Shown here piece by piece: positions 13,801-25,603 of a stretch of 64,000 nucleotides of DNA; within the stretch, counting starts at the first letter, position 1; each line of letters opens with the position of its first letter. The stretch comes from Phoenix dactylifera (taxonomy: Eukaryota; Streptophyta; Magnoliopsida; Arecales; Arecaceae). Both the position numbers and the translations under genes were made by a program. The notes under the pieces are model-generated. The model was not told the origin of the DNA and did not search any database. It saw only the letters and a program-made list of their open reading frames with translations. The stretch lies in NCBI RefSeq assembly GCF_009389715.1, contig NC_052394.1, positions 21,888,899 through 21,952,898 of the forward strand. Reading direction: 5' to 3'.

Positions 13801-14191
13801 GGACGGCGGCGATGTCGTAGGTCCTGAGCACGGGGTTCCCGGGGTGGAGGGCTGCGGCGGCAGACTTGGCGCTGATGGAGACGGTGAGGCGGGAGTACTG
13901 GCGGAAGGAGGCGGAGAGGGGGACGCCGAGGATGTCGCGGTGGAAGGCGACGGTGGAGGCGAGGGCGGGAGCGGCGCCTAGGAGAGAGGAGAGGGGGAAG
14001 GGGGGGATCTTGCAGCGGTCGGCGTCGGACATGACACCGCGGAAGGGGCGGTCGTAGGCGACGGCGGCGTAGCCGAGCTCCATGGCCTTCACCACCGCCT
14101 TCAGCCGCGCATCCCGCCGGGCCTTCTTCTCCGACGCGGCGGCGTCATCCCTCTCGAGATAGGGGACGCTGAGATCGAAGAAGAGGACCAT
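7879..14191 (-). CDS. RPP30: RNase P/MRP protein subunit p30 (RPP30/GAF1 type)
   Basis: Six coding exons join in frame: 14191-13754, 12065-11988, 11864-11784, 9743-9586, 9473-8131 and 8003-7879, giving 740 residues. The start at 14191 gives MVLFFDLSVPY, the usual opening of this family. The conserved p30 domain covers about residues 1-265 (FDEACKFSE, DIISIDFSQRLPF, GLFFEITYSHLI, DWTRGKNLIISSAA, GPYDVANL). The rest is acidic, low in order and plant-specific, and ends in a basic tail (FKPMLFKKK, RRPRKH). The family is part of nuclear RNase P and RNase MRP, which cut precursor tRNA and rRNA; the Arabidopsis relative GAF1 is needed for gametophytes. The protein is longer than the Arabidopsis one as I recall it (about 580), partly through a 63-residue tandem duplication near residues 333-458. 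Reading through the fifth donor would give a 708-residue form ending at 8102. Confidence 0.9.
8846..9232 (-). repeat. In-frame 189-bp tandem duplication inside RPP30 exon 5
   Basis: Two adjacent copies sit exactly 189 bp (63 codons) apart; for example CTGTTCTAATGGTGTTG begins at 8861 and again at 9050. The encoded copies share QHQTQ, SSPKKLGSSA, ATGDVTQQ and PMDTTPLEQQK and differ at a limited number of residues. The length keeps the frame. The repeat lies in the low-order tail, away from the p30 domain. The outer limits are approximate. Confidence 0.9.
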
Positions 14192-16069
14192 CGTCTGTGG
14201 CAACGGCCGGCGAGGTGGAGGGTTTTTATTGGATCTTTCGAGAGGCGAAAACGCAAGTGCGCGGCGGCGAACATAGATGGGCTGGGCTTCTTAGCAAAAG
14301 GCACATAGATGGGCTGCGAATCGATAAAGAAACCGGGTCTCAATTGAATCCGTTTCCCCTGCCACATCTCTATCCCAATTTTTATTTTTTCGCCCATAAT
14401 CATCGTGATACACCAAGTGAAGTTGTATTTTAAGAACTTACAAGTAACTAAAGGATCAATATTTGACTTAAAGATATATTTTTTTCTGCATAAGCTTGGG
14501 CGTTGTAGATATATAAGTTATTTTAGGTTCAATCGACAATCTATAATATTTTTTCTCAATCTATGGGCATATAGATTCGGCAATTTTCATAGCTTGATTC
14601 GAAGTTTGCCGTTTGGTAAATAAATATTTTAAGATGGAATCGGGCATCTATATGCAGTTTTCAAATATATGCTATACAAAGTACGAATGGTATTTGAAAG
14701 GCTTTCCAAATTAGAACAAAAATAAAAATTTAGAAATTTATAAATAATATAATATTTAAATGAGAACATATAAATAGCATTTTTATTAACTTCATCCTCG
14801 TCTATGAGTGATTGGCCATTCCCTTCATCTACCTAGCACCATCTTCTCTTTCCATATCCTTTTACAAGGCTCTTCCATTATTAGTCATTTAGCATTTTTT
14901 AATTTCTTTCTAAGTCTTTAATATTTTAGTTTACATGTTAAATTATGTAAATTTAGATCATTGCATATATTCCTTTTGATTTATAGCAAAAGATTTTCTT
15001 TTCTATCAAAAAACAAAAGGGATAGTGTATAATTCTTACAAATGATCCATGTTATCCTTTTAATGAAAATGGAGAGAGAATTAATTAGTATGCAATTATA
15101 TATGAAATGAATCAAAAAAAAATTCAAAGCAATTAACTCTTGAAAATAGGGAAAGACATACTTTAACCCCTCCAAGTTTGTACAAAAACATATAGACTCC
15201 AAAACTTTAAAAATTACAACAAACACCACCTAGATAATTTATTATAGCAATGTAATCTTGTCTGTTACCGGCCCCTAACATCATTAGTGGATGCAAAGAA
15301 GAGAGATTCAAGACTAAGTTGGACACTGTTGCAGGTGCAACGGTTCCATACTTTTCGAGCCTTAACTCCGCTTCTAGTGCCTTATCTCTTAGAGAGGATA
15401 TAGTGGTGCTGGTAGCAGAATAGCTCTCTATCTCGAGATTGAAGCTAGAATGAAGTTTTTGCCTTTTATCTTCCATATTCCTTTCCGCTCTCTTTTTATT
15501 GACCCCACCATGGCCTTAGTTAAGATATCTCCTTCCCATCCGAGAACCCGAACTCGCCCCTCCAACATCTCTTCTAACCTCACAAAACTTCTTCATATGT
15601 ATGGAAATCAGCAATGCTCTATTTTGCCCCTACCTCACTATATAGCCAAAATCCTTTGCTTTTTAGCACCAAAGTGAGATTTGTGAGACTTTTTTTAATT
15701 TATCTCCAAGTTGTTTCTTTCTATATCCCTCTAAATCAAAATTCCAAAAGATTCCACTAAGAAATCTGAATTCTTGATGAATTAAACAAAATTTATTTTT
15801 CTTATTATCTGATCTAAATAAATGCAGAAATCAAGTACTTTTACAGAAAATTTTTTCAATTTCTTGTAGGAATCCGAGAATCTTAAAACTTAGAATTCAA
15901 GCTCAATATTCTTCTTATCTATTTTATCTATTCTATTATCTTCTTTATCATAGAGATGCAACAAGGTCATGGTCGTCCTCTACCCCTCCCTTTAGTCCAT
16001 CCTTATCTAGGTTATTCGATCCTTCCATATATGTCAATACTAGCATTGTTGCCTCGAGTACCTCAACCA
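14192..16069. other. Intergenic spacer upstream of RPP30
   Basis: The first 150 bp would hold the promoter and short leader of the minus-strand RPP30 gene; CCAATAAAAACC at about 14222-14233 (minus) is a weak TATA-like word. The rest is AT-rich. A minus-strand open frame at 15207-15476 has no recognisable domain. No gene is supported. Confidence 0.5.
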
Positions 16070-16872
16070 CTTCTCACTAGGCCTCATCATTGCCACCAAA
16101 GTTGGCCGATTGGGCAATCATGATCAAGAAGACGACATTTTGGAAGTTGATGAAGTGTCGAGTAAGGTGAAGTATCTAAACTTCACAATGTTAAGGGGAT
16201 ATAGGATACTGTGCCAATTCATAGCTAGATGTTTGATTGTTGGTCGATGACTATATGCCCAGCAACAACCTGGTGGCACTCCTTGGGCATCCCGCTAGGA
16301 TAGCCACATCCTCAACTATTCGATGCACCATCTCATTGTGCTCATCATGGCCAGTGATTTAGTTTTCCTCTATGCCACTGGCATCATCCATAGGGACATC
16401 AAGCCCCAAAGCATACAAGTTGACATAGATTTAAAATGCATCTATCGAACTTTGGGTTGGAGTAAATGATGGTGATGGTAGGGGTGGCAAAGATGGTAGC
16501 ATAGTGTCGATTTCATTTATATTGGTGTAGTCACTTGGATATATGGCATGAAAAACTGATAGCATAATAAGCGACAAGAGAAGGATATGTGTATAGATTC
16601 AAGATTGTGCTACTAGAGTCGCTGATAGGCCACAGTTGAGAATGTTTCTCAAGCGAGGAGGATATCATGAAGTGGGTGAAAAGGCAATTGCAACAAGTCC
16701 TAATCATAGAGCTCTTGGAGCCCAGGTTGCTACATGTAGGCTCTTAATAACTGAAGTCGGAGGACTTCTACCTCGAGGTGAATGTGGGATTCTATACACC
16801 CCTCCAACTGCTTGATCAACCCTCCATGTGGGCATCATCTCCATGCTTGAGAGCTGTCGAAAGGGGCCAAAG
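16070..16872 (+). pseudogene. Decayed LRR receptor-like kinase domain (At4g36180-like)
   Basis: Pieces in all three plus frames follow the order of a receptor kinase. VKYLNFTMLRGY (about 16168-16203) corresponds to the family's VKHRNLTVLRGY. DYMPSNNLVALL (about 16249) is the hinge. HILNYSMHHLIVLIMASDL and IIHRDIKPQ (about 16300-16412) match helix E and the catalytic loop. LSNFGLE (about 16445) is DFG with D changed to N. EEDIMKWVKRQLQQ and ELLEPRLL (about 16655-16725) and MLESCRKGP (about 16842-16868) match the C lobe. The recalled subfamily has the unusual DFGLE and KWVKRQLQ words, which points to At4g36180-type LRR kinases. The LRR and membrane parts are missing. At least four frame changes and several stops show that it is dead. 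No intron is needed to align it. Confidence 0.75.
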
Positions 16873-17532
16873 AGAAATAGAGTATGATCAGCATTAAAAG
16901 AGAGTGGAGGAGGTGGATAAGGAGGACTGGGAGTTGCATGTGGTGGTTGGCATGGCGGAGGACTAGATCTTTCTTTGCCACAAGAACTCTAAATTGCTCC
17001 ACAAATAGCGGTGCTAAGGTTTCTTCGATTACTCTCTCCCAGCCTAATTAAACGAAAGGATATTTTAGGAGCAATATCATCCATCAGTTATCATATGATG
17101 GTCACATGATAATTTATACCAAACCCTGCATAACTCATTTGGGTAGTTGGACCACATTGATATAGTAAATTAATTTGATAGAGTTAATTGCAATTTTAAG
17201 TTTTGGATCCCGTATTATTCATGGAAACCTGAAGGATCAAAGTGTTTTTTTGTAAAAAAAAATATAATGTTGCTCGAATTGGACTCCGTTTCCCCTTTCC
17301 AGTCCCATTCGTTTCAAGAGTCCCAGCCCAATCGGAATTCGAGGGCCGTTGCTTTCTCCCGCGACGACTGCCGAGGCGCCGGAGGAGAACCCAATCCTCG
17401 CCCTTCTCTCCATCTCTCCTCCTCCTCCTCGGGACCTCTCTGCTCTCTGGGCGTCTCCTCCCCCTCTCCTCCCTCCTGCCTCCTCTCTCTCCGTGCTTAA
17501 CCCTTCTCTCGTTTGTCCCACAGTTGATCGAT
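16873..17532. other. Spacer and probable promoter/leader of the membrane protein gene
   Basis: A TATA-like AATATAATG lies at 17261-17269. It is followed by a C- and T-rich stretch from about 17280 to 17520, typical of a plant 5' leader, up to the ATG at 17533. Several open frames in this CT-rich leader are compositional. Promoter placement is tentative. Confidence 0.4.
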
Positions 17533-20500
17533 ATGAAGAGGGCCCGATGCGTTCTTCTTCCTCGAATCTCAATTTCCCGTCTTCCACTCATTTTTTACAT
17601 CATCCTGTGCTCTGTTCCGGGTAAAGAAATCAAATTCTCTCCTGTTTTTTTAAAAAAATAATATCTGGGGATACTTTGCGTGGATTTCCCTCTTATTTGA
17701 AGAGGGAAAAGAAAGTAAATTGATTGTATGCAAATGGTGAATTTTTCTTATTTGAATTTTCTTGGGAAAAGTTGAGAGATTTCGTAGGCTTCCAATTCAT
17801 ATGGTGAGAGAGAGGAAGAGAAAGAATAGAGTTTGAACCGATGCTAACCTCTAGTTAAATATTAGATATGATTTTCAGGGTTTACAAATAAAATTACAAA
17901 AACAAGAGTTGGCAGCGAGTTTGGAGATTAATTTATTTAATCATCACGGTGGTGAAAGGACAAGTTTTGTTTAGGGTAGGTGTTAAATTATTGTTGTTCA
18001 TCAGATTCTTCATTGTTCATCAATTTTCTCCTTTTTTCCTCAAAAATACTTAATATGAGCTGGAGGGTGTTTCGGAGATTTGATTTTTATGAATTCATTT
18101 CCTTAGATGCTATGCCGATGGTTGAGTTTTGCCCCCGATTGTGTTTTTTTTTTTTCAGCTCATTGAAAATTAATATAAGAAATCGAAGCAAGAACTCAGG
18201 AAATGAAGCTTGATTAATTATTTTTGGAGTATGCTTTTTGATGGTAGTCAAAGCATAGGATGGATGCAGGTTGATATACCATGCTTGATTGTTGCATGTG
18301 TAGTTGCTTTACCTATATCTATTATGAAAGATATGGAGTATACATCCAATCCTATAGAGAGGTGTTAAGGAAGAATAGGAAAATTTGGAAATTGAGATAT
18401 AGTGGAGTGTGCAGCAGTTGATAGAGTAGACAATAATAAAGTGCAAACTGAAAAGAAGATATGGTTTTCTTTGCATATGTGTATATTGATTTATCAAAAA
18501 GGTTAAATTTGTAAACACAAAGAAGCGTCATGAGTGGTGTGGTTTGATGCCTTGCTGTACAATGCTATCTAGTTGTCAATTATGTATTTGTAATTGGTTT
18601 CTATCATTACGTGGTGAAGTTTTTGAAGTTTTTAGATGGGGGCATATATTTTTGCTCAAAGTAATAGAACTTCCATTATTGCAGGAATCTTTTCAACAAA
18701 GAATGTTACACTTGGGTCAATCCAAATTTTTAAGACTCATGAATTTCTGCCTCGAAAACCAACCATTTATTTTTACTGTAAAGGAGAGAACAAGATAATC
18801 TTGCCAGATGTGAAGGAGAAACACTTCTTCTACACTTTCAAGGGCAAAGAATCTTGGCAGGTCTGCAATTCTTCCATTATGTAGATTATTATGAATTCGT
18901 TATGTTGCATAGTTATGCTACGTTCTTTTATTTATCTTCCACAATCACTAGTTTCTCTTGGTGCAGTGTGAATAACCTTAGATAAATTGTCTTAGTACAA
19001 AATACATACATAACAATCATTCTCCCATATGTTAGTGGTTGGCCTTAATTAACTGTGCTTCACCTCAGGAAATGTTATCCTATCATATCACTGGGTGTAT
19101 ACCTGGTTTGGCTTCAATGAAAAGTTTTTGAAATTTTGCAAGCAAGAATTACTTCATAGCTATATTTTTTTTTCTTTGGTCAATTTAATTTGCAGCAATT
19201 AAAGGTATATATGGTTGGTCGCAGTGGTGCTCCTTTGCTTAGGTATATGACTTCTCTTGAGTGCTTAGAAAAAAAAGGATGAATAATTTGGTGATGTGTG
19301 ATAATAAGGTTTTGTTTTCTGAATCTACTCTTGTGTCCTCATTTTATGGTTGTCTCATGTTCTACTGCTGACTCAAACTCAAGAGTTTTATTCTAGAATT
19401 TTGCCATTGGAACTTGGGTTTGCTGTTTGTTACCCCTCTCCTCAGCTCAAGCGCTGAGAAAAGGTTATGGGTTCAAACCATGGTATGGTGGGCTCCGACC
19501 ATTGATCATATAAATTTGAAAAAAAAAAATAAGTGTTCATGAGTTTTGCTCTTTTTAGAATGTTAATGACTGAATCCTGACCATTTCAATTCTGCACTCT
19601 TCTGTAATTTTTTTGTTTCATGTAAGCTAGATATGGTTAAAACCAAAGAGTTTGAAAGATATTAGCTTCTGCAGAGTTAGCAATGCCAAACTGGCTGCTG
19701 TACTTATGTGGGGAAGAAAGAGCCTTGTGTTGTATATGTTTTTCTTACTCTAAGTTCTAATAGGTTGTGGTATGTTGATTCAGTAGCCATAATCATTGCC
19801 ATTACCATATTTAAGATCTTAGAAATTCTTGTAAAGATAAGATCCTATGAAAATGTTAACTCAAGACTATTCTTTTCTTCTTATAGAACTGAAGAAAGAC
19901 ATATTTCCGACTTGCCACCAAAGTGGATAGAAAAATGAATTTTTCTCCTCTAATTCATTATTCAAGAGTAACTCTGCATATAATTTATTTTTAGATCATC
20001 GCACCTTTTGCAATTTAAAAGGTTGACTTGATTTTTACTGCTTATTTTTGTCGATTTACAGTAACACTTTCCTGAATAATTGATGATTTATTTATTGTTT
20101 TTGACTGATATAGAGAATAAATAGAAATAAATCTATGTTGATCTTAGCATGCCTTTTGTTAAGAAATTCAAGACATAATGTCTTCGATCATATAAAGGGT
20201 TTAACAGTTGTATACAACTCTGGACATCGCCCTAGTAACAATGTCAATCTTAAGCATTCAGAACTAGTTTCTATTCTGAACAGCACAAAACCTCCATAAT
20301 GTCCTCTCGGTCATATAAGCAATTAGGTTGAAACTCATTTTTTTTCATGGCTGAGCATGGATCTTGAAGTAGAGTATTACTGTCTAAATTATAAGCCGCC
20401 CTATCCCGACACTTGGGACAGCAAATGTCCCAAGACGTGCCGATTAGGATGCTAAGACAATGGCGTGACGGTTCTGTCCCAACACTCAGGATGGTACCCC

Positions 20501-22745
20501 GTATTGGTGTTTCACGGGACATCCCCGATGGGACTTGAGTCCTTAGATTTAAGCACTGGATAAGAGGAAGTTCTTGGCAAATCATCAACATACAGCAATT
20601 CTGCACCAAATTATGCATGGATAATTGTTATGTGATGAAGGCATAGACATGCTTGAATATTTTGCTCAATGTCTGAGTGGGATCACAGATTTATTACCTC
20701 CATACTTATATTTCAATTTGTTTCAAACATATTTGAAGATTATCTTTAAAAAAGGAAAAAATTGAAAACTCATTATCTTTCAATTAGTTCCATCATTATA
20801 TTGAAGATGCTCTTTCGAAAAAAAACAACATCTGATGAAGATCAAGACATCAAGGAGATCACATTCCCCTTGCTATATCTGGCTTTTCTTCATCACTGGC
20901 ATCAGCTTTTTTATTGTTATCTTTGAAATAAGAGGCCTAAAATGCCCTCCTAAAAGGTTGCGGGCGGGCCGGATCCGGACTTTGAGAAAGTAGCAGTTGG
21001 GGGCCTTTTTGGATTAGCAGAGGAAAGTGCCGTGCCAGCTGTTTGACCAAATTCTGCGCCTCCATAACGAACTATCATTTTTTTTGCCAAAAAATTTGGA
21101 TATAATCAACATGTTTCCTTTTTTCTAATGAATTCTCTCATTATTCGTTATTTCCGGGTCTTTTCGTTGCATTCACTTACAACAAGAAAGAACCACCAGC
21201 GTTTGGTGCAGCACCTGCATTTTGGTGCATTCTTATTCCTTTCCTTGGTCTTTCGTTCCGTCATATTCCTAATAGTTGGATGATGAAAAGATATATGAAG
21301 TTTAGATTGAATCTTACACAAACAGTATGGAACTGAAGGTAGATATCCTATGTACCTGCATTTCTGTCAATTGGAAGGTCCAATGGAGAAAGTTACCTCT
21401 GATGTGATCTAACTGCTGTGGCATCTCGGGTGGTGGTGTTGAAAATTCTGTTATTATACTCTTTCCTATGCCAGATGCATACCACAGCTAGATGGTCCCT
21501 GCGTTGCTGAATAGAATAATATGAGTCAATTGTCCAAGTTGACCGGAAGGACTCGACATTGGCTGCTAGAGGCATGCTAATATTTAATCAGGCAAGAAAA
21601 TGTTGCCAAACCTGGATTGTCTAATTTCAGGATAAGAATAGATGGTAATTTTTTTTTGAGAAGCTTGACAAAGCACACAGTTTGAGCTTTTGGCTTGTTT
21701 TTAGGCTTGAAATTTGACTTGTTTTAGCTTTGGACTTTTGTCTTTCATCAGCACCTCCATGCTGACAATTATGAGAGTTTGCCTGCAATGTCTCTCCTAA
21801 GCAAAAAATTACAACCTTTCGTAAATGTTAAGGCACTTTTTTAGCAAATCCATAATCCTCCCGTCTGCAAGCCCTAAGAGCAACCAAGGACACTCCTATA
21901 CCTGTTTTTGCCTCAGACTTCTACTTTACTGATAAAGGGTCTTTCAACTGCCATCTATCAATGTTTCAGCTTTAAATACAGAAACCTAGCTGACAGGAGA
22001 AATGGTTGTTTTTAGGAAATTAACTATGATGCTTTATTCTGCTTGCAGCCTCTGACAGAGCTTACAGATAATAAGTGCAAGCGCTGTGGTCTGTATGAGA
22101 TGGACAGGATAAAATCTGATGATGTTTTTGATGAGTGGGAGCTGTGTCTTGATGATTTTATAGATGGAAAATCTATACATTTTAAGGAGAAGGAGTTCAA
22201 TGCCACATTCATATGCGGGCAATGTAGAGCTGGTGGTGGTCAGAATCTCTCTCTACCCAACCCCCTCCTTTGCTTTGTATATATTTGATGTTTTTGCAGT
22301 CATGGTTTTTATCCTAATTCGACGAGCTTTGCTTTTTGAAGTCTTATTAGCAGATTTGTCCAATTTTTTCTTTGAAAAAAAAAAGATTTGACCAAATTTT
22401 CAGCATGCTTGTCTCTGAAGTTTATCTTCAATAATATATTTTGCATCTATCCTATCCTCTTCATGCCATTTCTGAGTTATGACTGCCAATCTTATGTTGA
22501 CAGTTGTTCCAGTTGTAGATTCTGGTGTAACTTCTAGCTCAAAGAGCGGCTCTGTGGACAAGAAAATGAATGTGGTTCTAGTGATAGTTATCAGTGCTTT
22601 GGTTTCTGCAATAGCTGCTGCGGGAACAGTTGGTGCACACAAATACTGGCAGAAGAGGAAGAGAGAACAAGACCAGGCTCGATTTCTAAAGCTTTTCGAA
22701 GATGGAGATGACATTGAAGATGAACTTGGTCTGGAGCAGATATAA
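17533..22745 (+). CDS. Conserved plant type I membrane protein, unknown function
   Basis: Four exons join in frame: 17533-17620, 18685-18860, 22049-22223 and 22504-22745, for 226 residues. The N terminus has a basic start and a hydrophobic core (LPLIFYIILCSV) that fits a cleaved signal peptide of about 30 residues. Residues 31-146 form a presumed lumenal or extracellular domain with GIFSTKNVTLGSI, IYFYCKGENK, KCKRCGLYE and DDVFDEWELC; the paired cysteines suggest disulphides. A Ser-rich stalk precedes one membrane segment (MNVVLVIVISALVSAIAAAG, residues 168-187). The tail is short, basic, then acidic (QKRKREQDQ, LFEDGDDIEDELG). I recall this as a plant-wide family carried as a domain of unknown function, possibly DUF7953; the name is from memory. 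The 3.2-kb intron 2 contains a SINE-like element and a foldback repeat. Confidence 0.85.
19425..19530 (+). mobile_element. Possible tRNA-derived SINE
   Basis: A perfect B-box-like GGTTCAAACC lies at 19470-19479, a weaker A-box-like CAGCTCAAGCGC at 19443-19454, and an A run at 19519-19529 ends the unit. The A-to-B spacing is shorter than in a normal tRNA and I found no target duplication, so it may be worn down or a chance match. It sits in intron 2 of the membrane protein gene. Confidence 0.4.
20391..20545. repeat. Foldback repeat with GGGAC/GTCCC words
   Basis: The segment has many inverted GGGAC and GTCCC words: ACTTGGGACAGC and ATGTCCCAAG form one close pair, and CACGGGACATCCCCG and ATGGGACTTGAG lie about 100 bp away. 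It is more GC-rich than the surrounding intron and has no coding frame. This fits a small foldback or MITE-like insertion in intron 2. Confidence 0.45.
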
Positions 22746-24507
22746 TGAAAACCTATAGATCGATTTTTTTTTTTAATCGACAATGTACTATATATAGTGT
22801 TCCACCAATTTCTGTTAGATGTTCTACAGACTTCGGAATACTGAATGCAGATTCTGGATCATACGCCAAGGCAACTTAGGGGTGGACAAATACAATGCTC
22901 TTTAGAAAAATTCTCGTATTTTTTAGCTGAAGTGGCGCATTGTGTTGTATCGCTACGGGAAAGGGCAGAACAGATTCAAATATACTTGGGAGTTGGGAGA
23001 GAGATACTTGAGCTGTTGATAAGATTTCATGCTGTTTTTTGTTTTTGCCAAGCATCATGAAGAAATGGCAATCAAATTATTCCTGTCCATACTTATAAGG
23101 AAATATTATCATATAAAATCTTCATTAGGCTAATCAAGCTAGCACTTTTGAAATATGTTTCTTTAGCTTTTTGTATGCATGTGAGAGAGGCTCTTCCATC
23201 ATGGAACTATTAATGACCAAGTGACCATTCACTTCTATCACAGGATGGAAGCTTCTCAGACCATGCTGGCTTGATTGGAGCAAGTCATGTATTAATGCTT
23301 AACCCAAATGTACAAATCATTGGCTAATTTATGTGTTTGATCAAAGGGGTGAGAGGGGGAGCTGGGGTGGAGATGAGGGATGTGGAATAAACAGATCAAA
23401 TTGGGAAACAGCGCCAGGATTTGAATCCAGAATTTCCTATGGAGGAAGGCTGCGAACAGTCGCATTCTAGTTAATTTATCAGGTTGCTCTCATCGATGGC
23501 TTATGCAATTTTGGGAGCCTTATTTGTAGGAATGAGATTTGTAGATTAAGCTAACTGATATGGGTGAATGAGATTTGTAGATTAAGCTAACTGATATACG
23601 ACCGAGTCATTGCAGATTGCACCGTTAAAACTCATGCGCTATGTTCCTATAATCACCAAACTTCTTAATTATTGATTGTTGCAGAGACTGGGACCTGCTT
23701 AACATGTCAATTTATGATTATGAGAGATCGCAACCTCCAAAACATAGAAGGATCTAGCTTTCAAGGAGATTGCCAGCTTACTGATAATATAGCACTTATG
23801 CTCTGTATTGGATCATTGCAAAAAAGAAGAATTCCGAAACGACTCAGAATTTACAGAGGACACAAAATTAGATAACCAATCCACTGGTATATTATGATCA
23901 TGGAAGATATGAGAGACAATCGAACATCCTGGAGTGAATCCAGCCAAGAACAAACCTGAAGCAAACATGGTTATAGATTATAGAAGATCTTTGGCGAAGC
24001 TAAAACATGACAGTGGAAGAATTCCCCTCAATCCACAATTTCAGAACCTGTAGATGAAACAAAGCATAAATGTACCCATCCAAGCAGCACATAGTCTGCT
24101 TAGGTGACTGAAACTCCAGACAAATGCCTGCATGTATCGTTTCTAAATGTAATACATCTGTTACCATGTAGTCAATTCAGAACTGGGGCAAGGTGGCAAG
24201 CCCCATAGGATAACCCAGATTACAACCCTGGCTGTCAGCAATAAGATGGTATCAATCTTCTCTCTCTTTACCTTAATACCATGCAGCCATTGATTTCACA
24301 AAAATGAAACATTAAAAAAATCCATTGGGAATAGAAACTGTACAGAGTGCAGGATAGATCAATAGAGTTTATAGGTTATATGTTCACAATATTCTGCCTA
24401 TAGTCAAGCACAAAGCTCCCCCAAACAGAGTCAGCAGAAATCTATTCAATAATTAGTGGAGAAATAGAGGAAACCTAGCAACGTCAACCATCTAAGAACC
24501 TTTACAA
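22746..24507. other. Intergenic spacer between convergent genes
   Basis: It lies between the 3' ends of the plus-strand membrane protein gene and the minus-strand A3-like gene. It contains one short tandem duplication (23530-23597) and a B-box-like GATTCAAATCC on the minus strand near 23420. No gene is supported. Confidence 0.6.
23530..23597. repeat. Two-copy 36-bp tandem duplication
   Basis: The word GAATGAGATTTGTAGATTAA begins at 23530 and again at 23566, and the match continues through GCTAACTGATAT. The copies are identical over about 32 bp, which points to a recent slippage or repair event in non-coding DNA. Confidence 0.9.
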
Positions 24508-25586
24508 TCACTTCCACTTCTTGAACTTGCCGAACATATGGTGCTTCCCTCCAAACATTCGATGCTTCCCTCCAAACATTCGATGCTTCCCAAACCTCAT
24601 ATGCTTCCCATGTTTGAACTTGCCATGCTTGAACTTGCCATGATGGTATCCATGGAACATCCCATGGCCAAGATGATGATAGCCATGGGCCATATGGTGA
24701 GCCCCATAAGCAGCTGCAGCAGCAGCTGCACCCCCAGCCATTAGTGCCCCCATGCTACTAGATCCATGACCTGGATACAGAATTTCCAAAGTAAATAGCA
24801 TTACAATAGTTGAAATTTAAAAAAAAAAGGAAAAATAGCATAGTATCACCAAAGGCTCTTCAAGTTATTTCCTTTTCAAGTGTTCACTGAAGTTGAGTTT
24901 TAGGAATATGTCCAATAAAATCGGAAAAGGGCTCATCCTAATGAGAACTAGCATCTTTTCTTTGGTATTTTTGTTGTTGTTGAAGCTGATGGTGGTAATG
25001 ATGGTGATAATGATATATAGAAGCAACAAATATCTAAAATGGTGTTTTTTTTTAATGAAAAGGAGACTAAGGAGTTACCTCTGCTCATCTACAATGATGT
25101 TATCAGTGTTTTACAGCCTTGAAGGCATTGGCCAATTGATTATGGGAATATAGAATACCGATGGATTTATACTATTAAAATATCATGAAATGAAGAACCA
25201 TGTGGTTTCTGATGAATTAACAAGGTCACTAAGCATATCATTAAGGGCTAGGAAAAATAATCACAGATGCCATATGATGAATACCATGATATGGGGGAGC
25301 AGAAGGACTGGCACCAGGATAACCTGATGGCGGGTATCCACCAGCAGGTGGATATCCAGATGGTGGGTATCCATAAGGGGGATACCCTGGTGGGGGGTAC
25401 CCATGTGGAGGATATGGGCCAGGTGCTGGCAGATATCCTTGCGGCGGGTATTGGCTAGGTGGTGGGGGATATGGATATCCAGCATGGTATCCTGGTGGAT
25501 GTCCAGCAAGCCCATAAGCGATGTTTGATAAAAAACCCTTTGTCACTCGTGTCGGAGCCATCAGGCTTATCCTTCCCACCTCCCAT
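24508..25586 (-). CDS. Glycine-rich protein A3-like; frame broken by one base
   Basis: Two coding exons: 25586-25285 and 24770-24508. The start gives MGGGKDKPDGSDTSDKG, the family opening. The middle is a run of YPPxGYPP-type repeats (QYPPQGYLPAPGPYPPHGYP). Exon 2 gives a short Ala-rich hydrophobic patch (MAGGAAAAAAAYGAHH) and a His/Lys-rich end (GKFKHGKFKHGKH, HRMFGGK twice, FKKWK). This order is that of plant 'glycine-rich protein A3' proteins, whose function is unclear and which often respond to stress. The opening and the repeat region are one base out of frame: a run of six T (minus strand, about 25531-25536) would need five for continuity. With five the protein would be 187 residues. 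This is either a true mutation or a homopolymer error in the assembly. Confidence 0.8.
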
Positions 25587-25603
25587 TTTCTTTAGTGAGA
25601 TGA

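Noticed and set aside
15207-15476. Minus-strand frame of 89 codons with Ser/Leu-rich sequence
   Set aside because: No domain, no splice partners, and AT-rich flanks with many stops; it is probably chance.
19195-19241. Possible extra exon in the membrane protein gene (reading QLKVYMVGRSGAPLLR)
   Set aside because: It has an acceptor and a donor, but at 47 bp it would break the frame between exons 2 and 3, and the known join ESWQ to PLTEL is complete without it.
23395-23470. B-box-like GATTCAAATCC on the minus strand
   Set aside because: No A box at the right distance, no tail and no duplication found.
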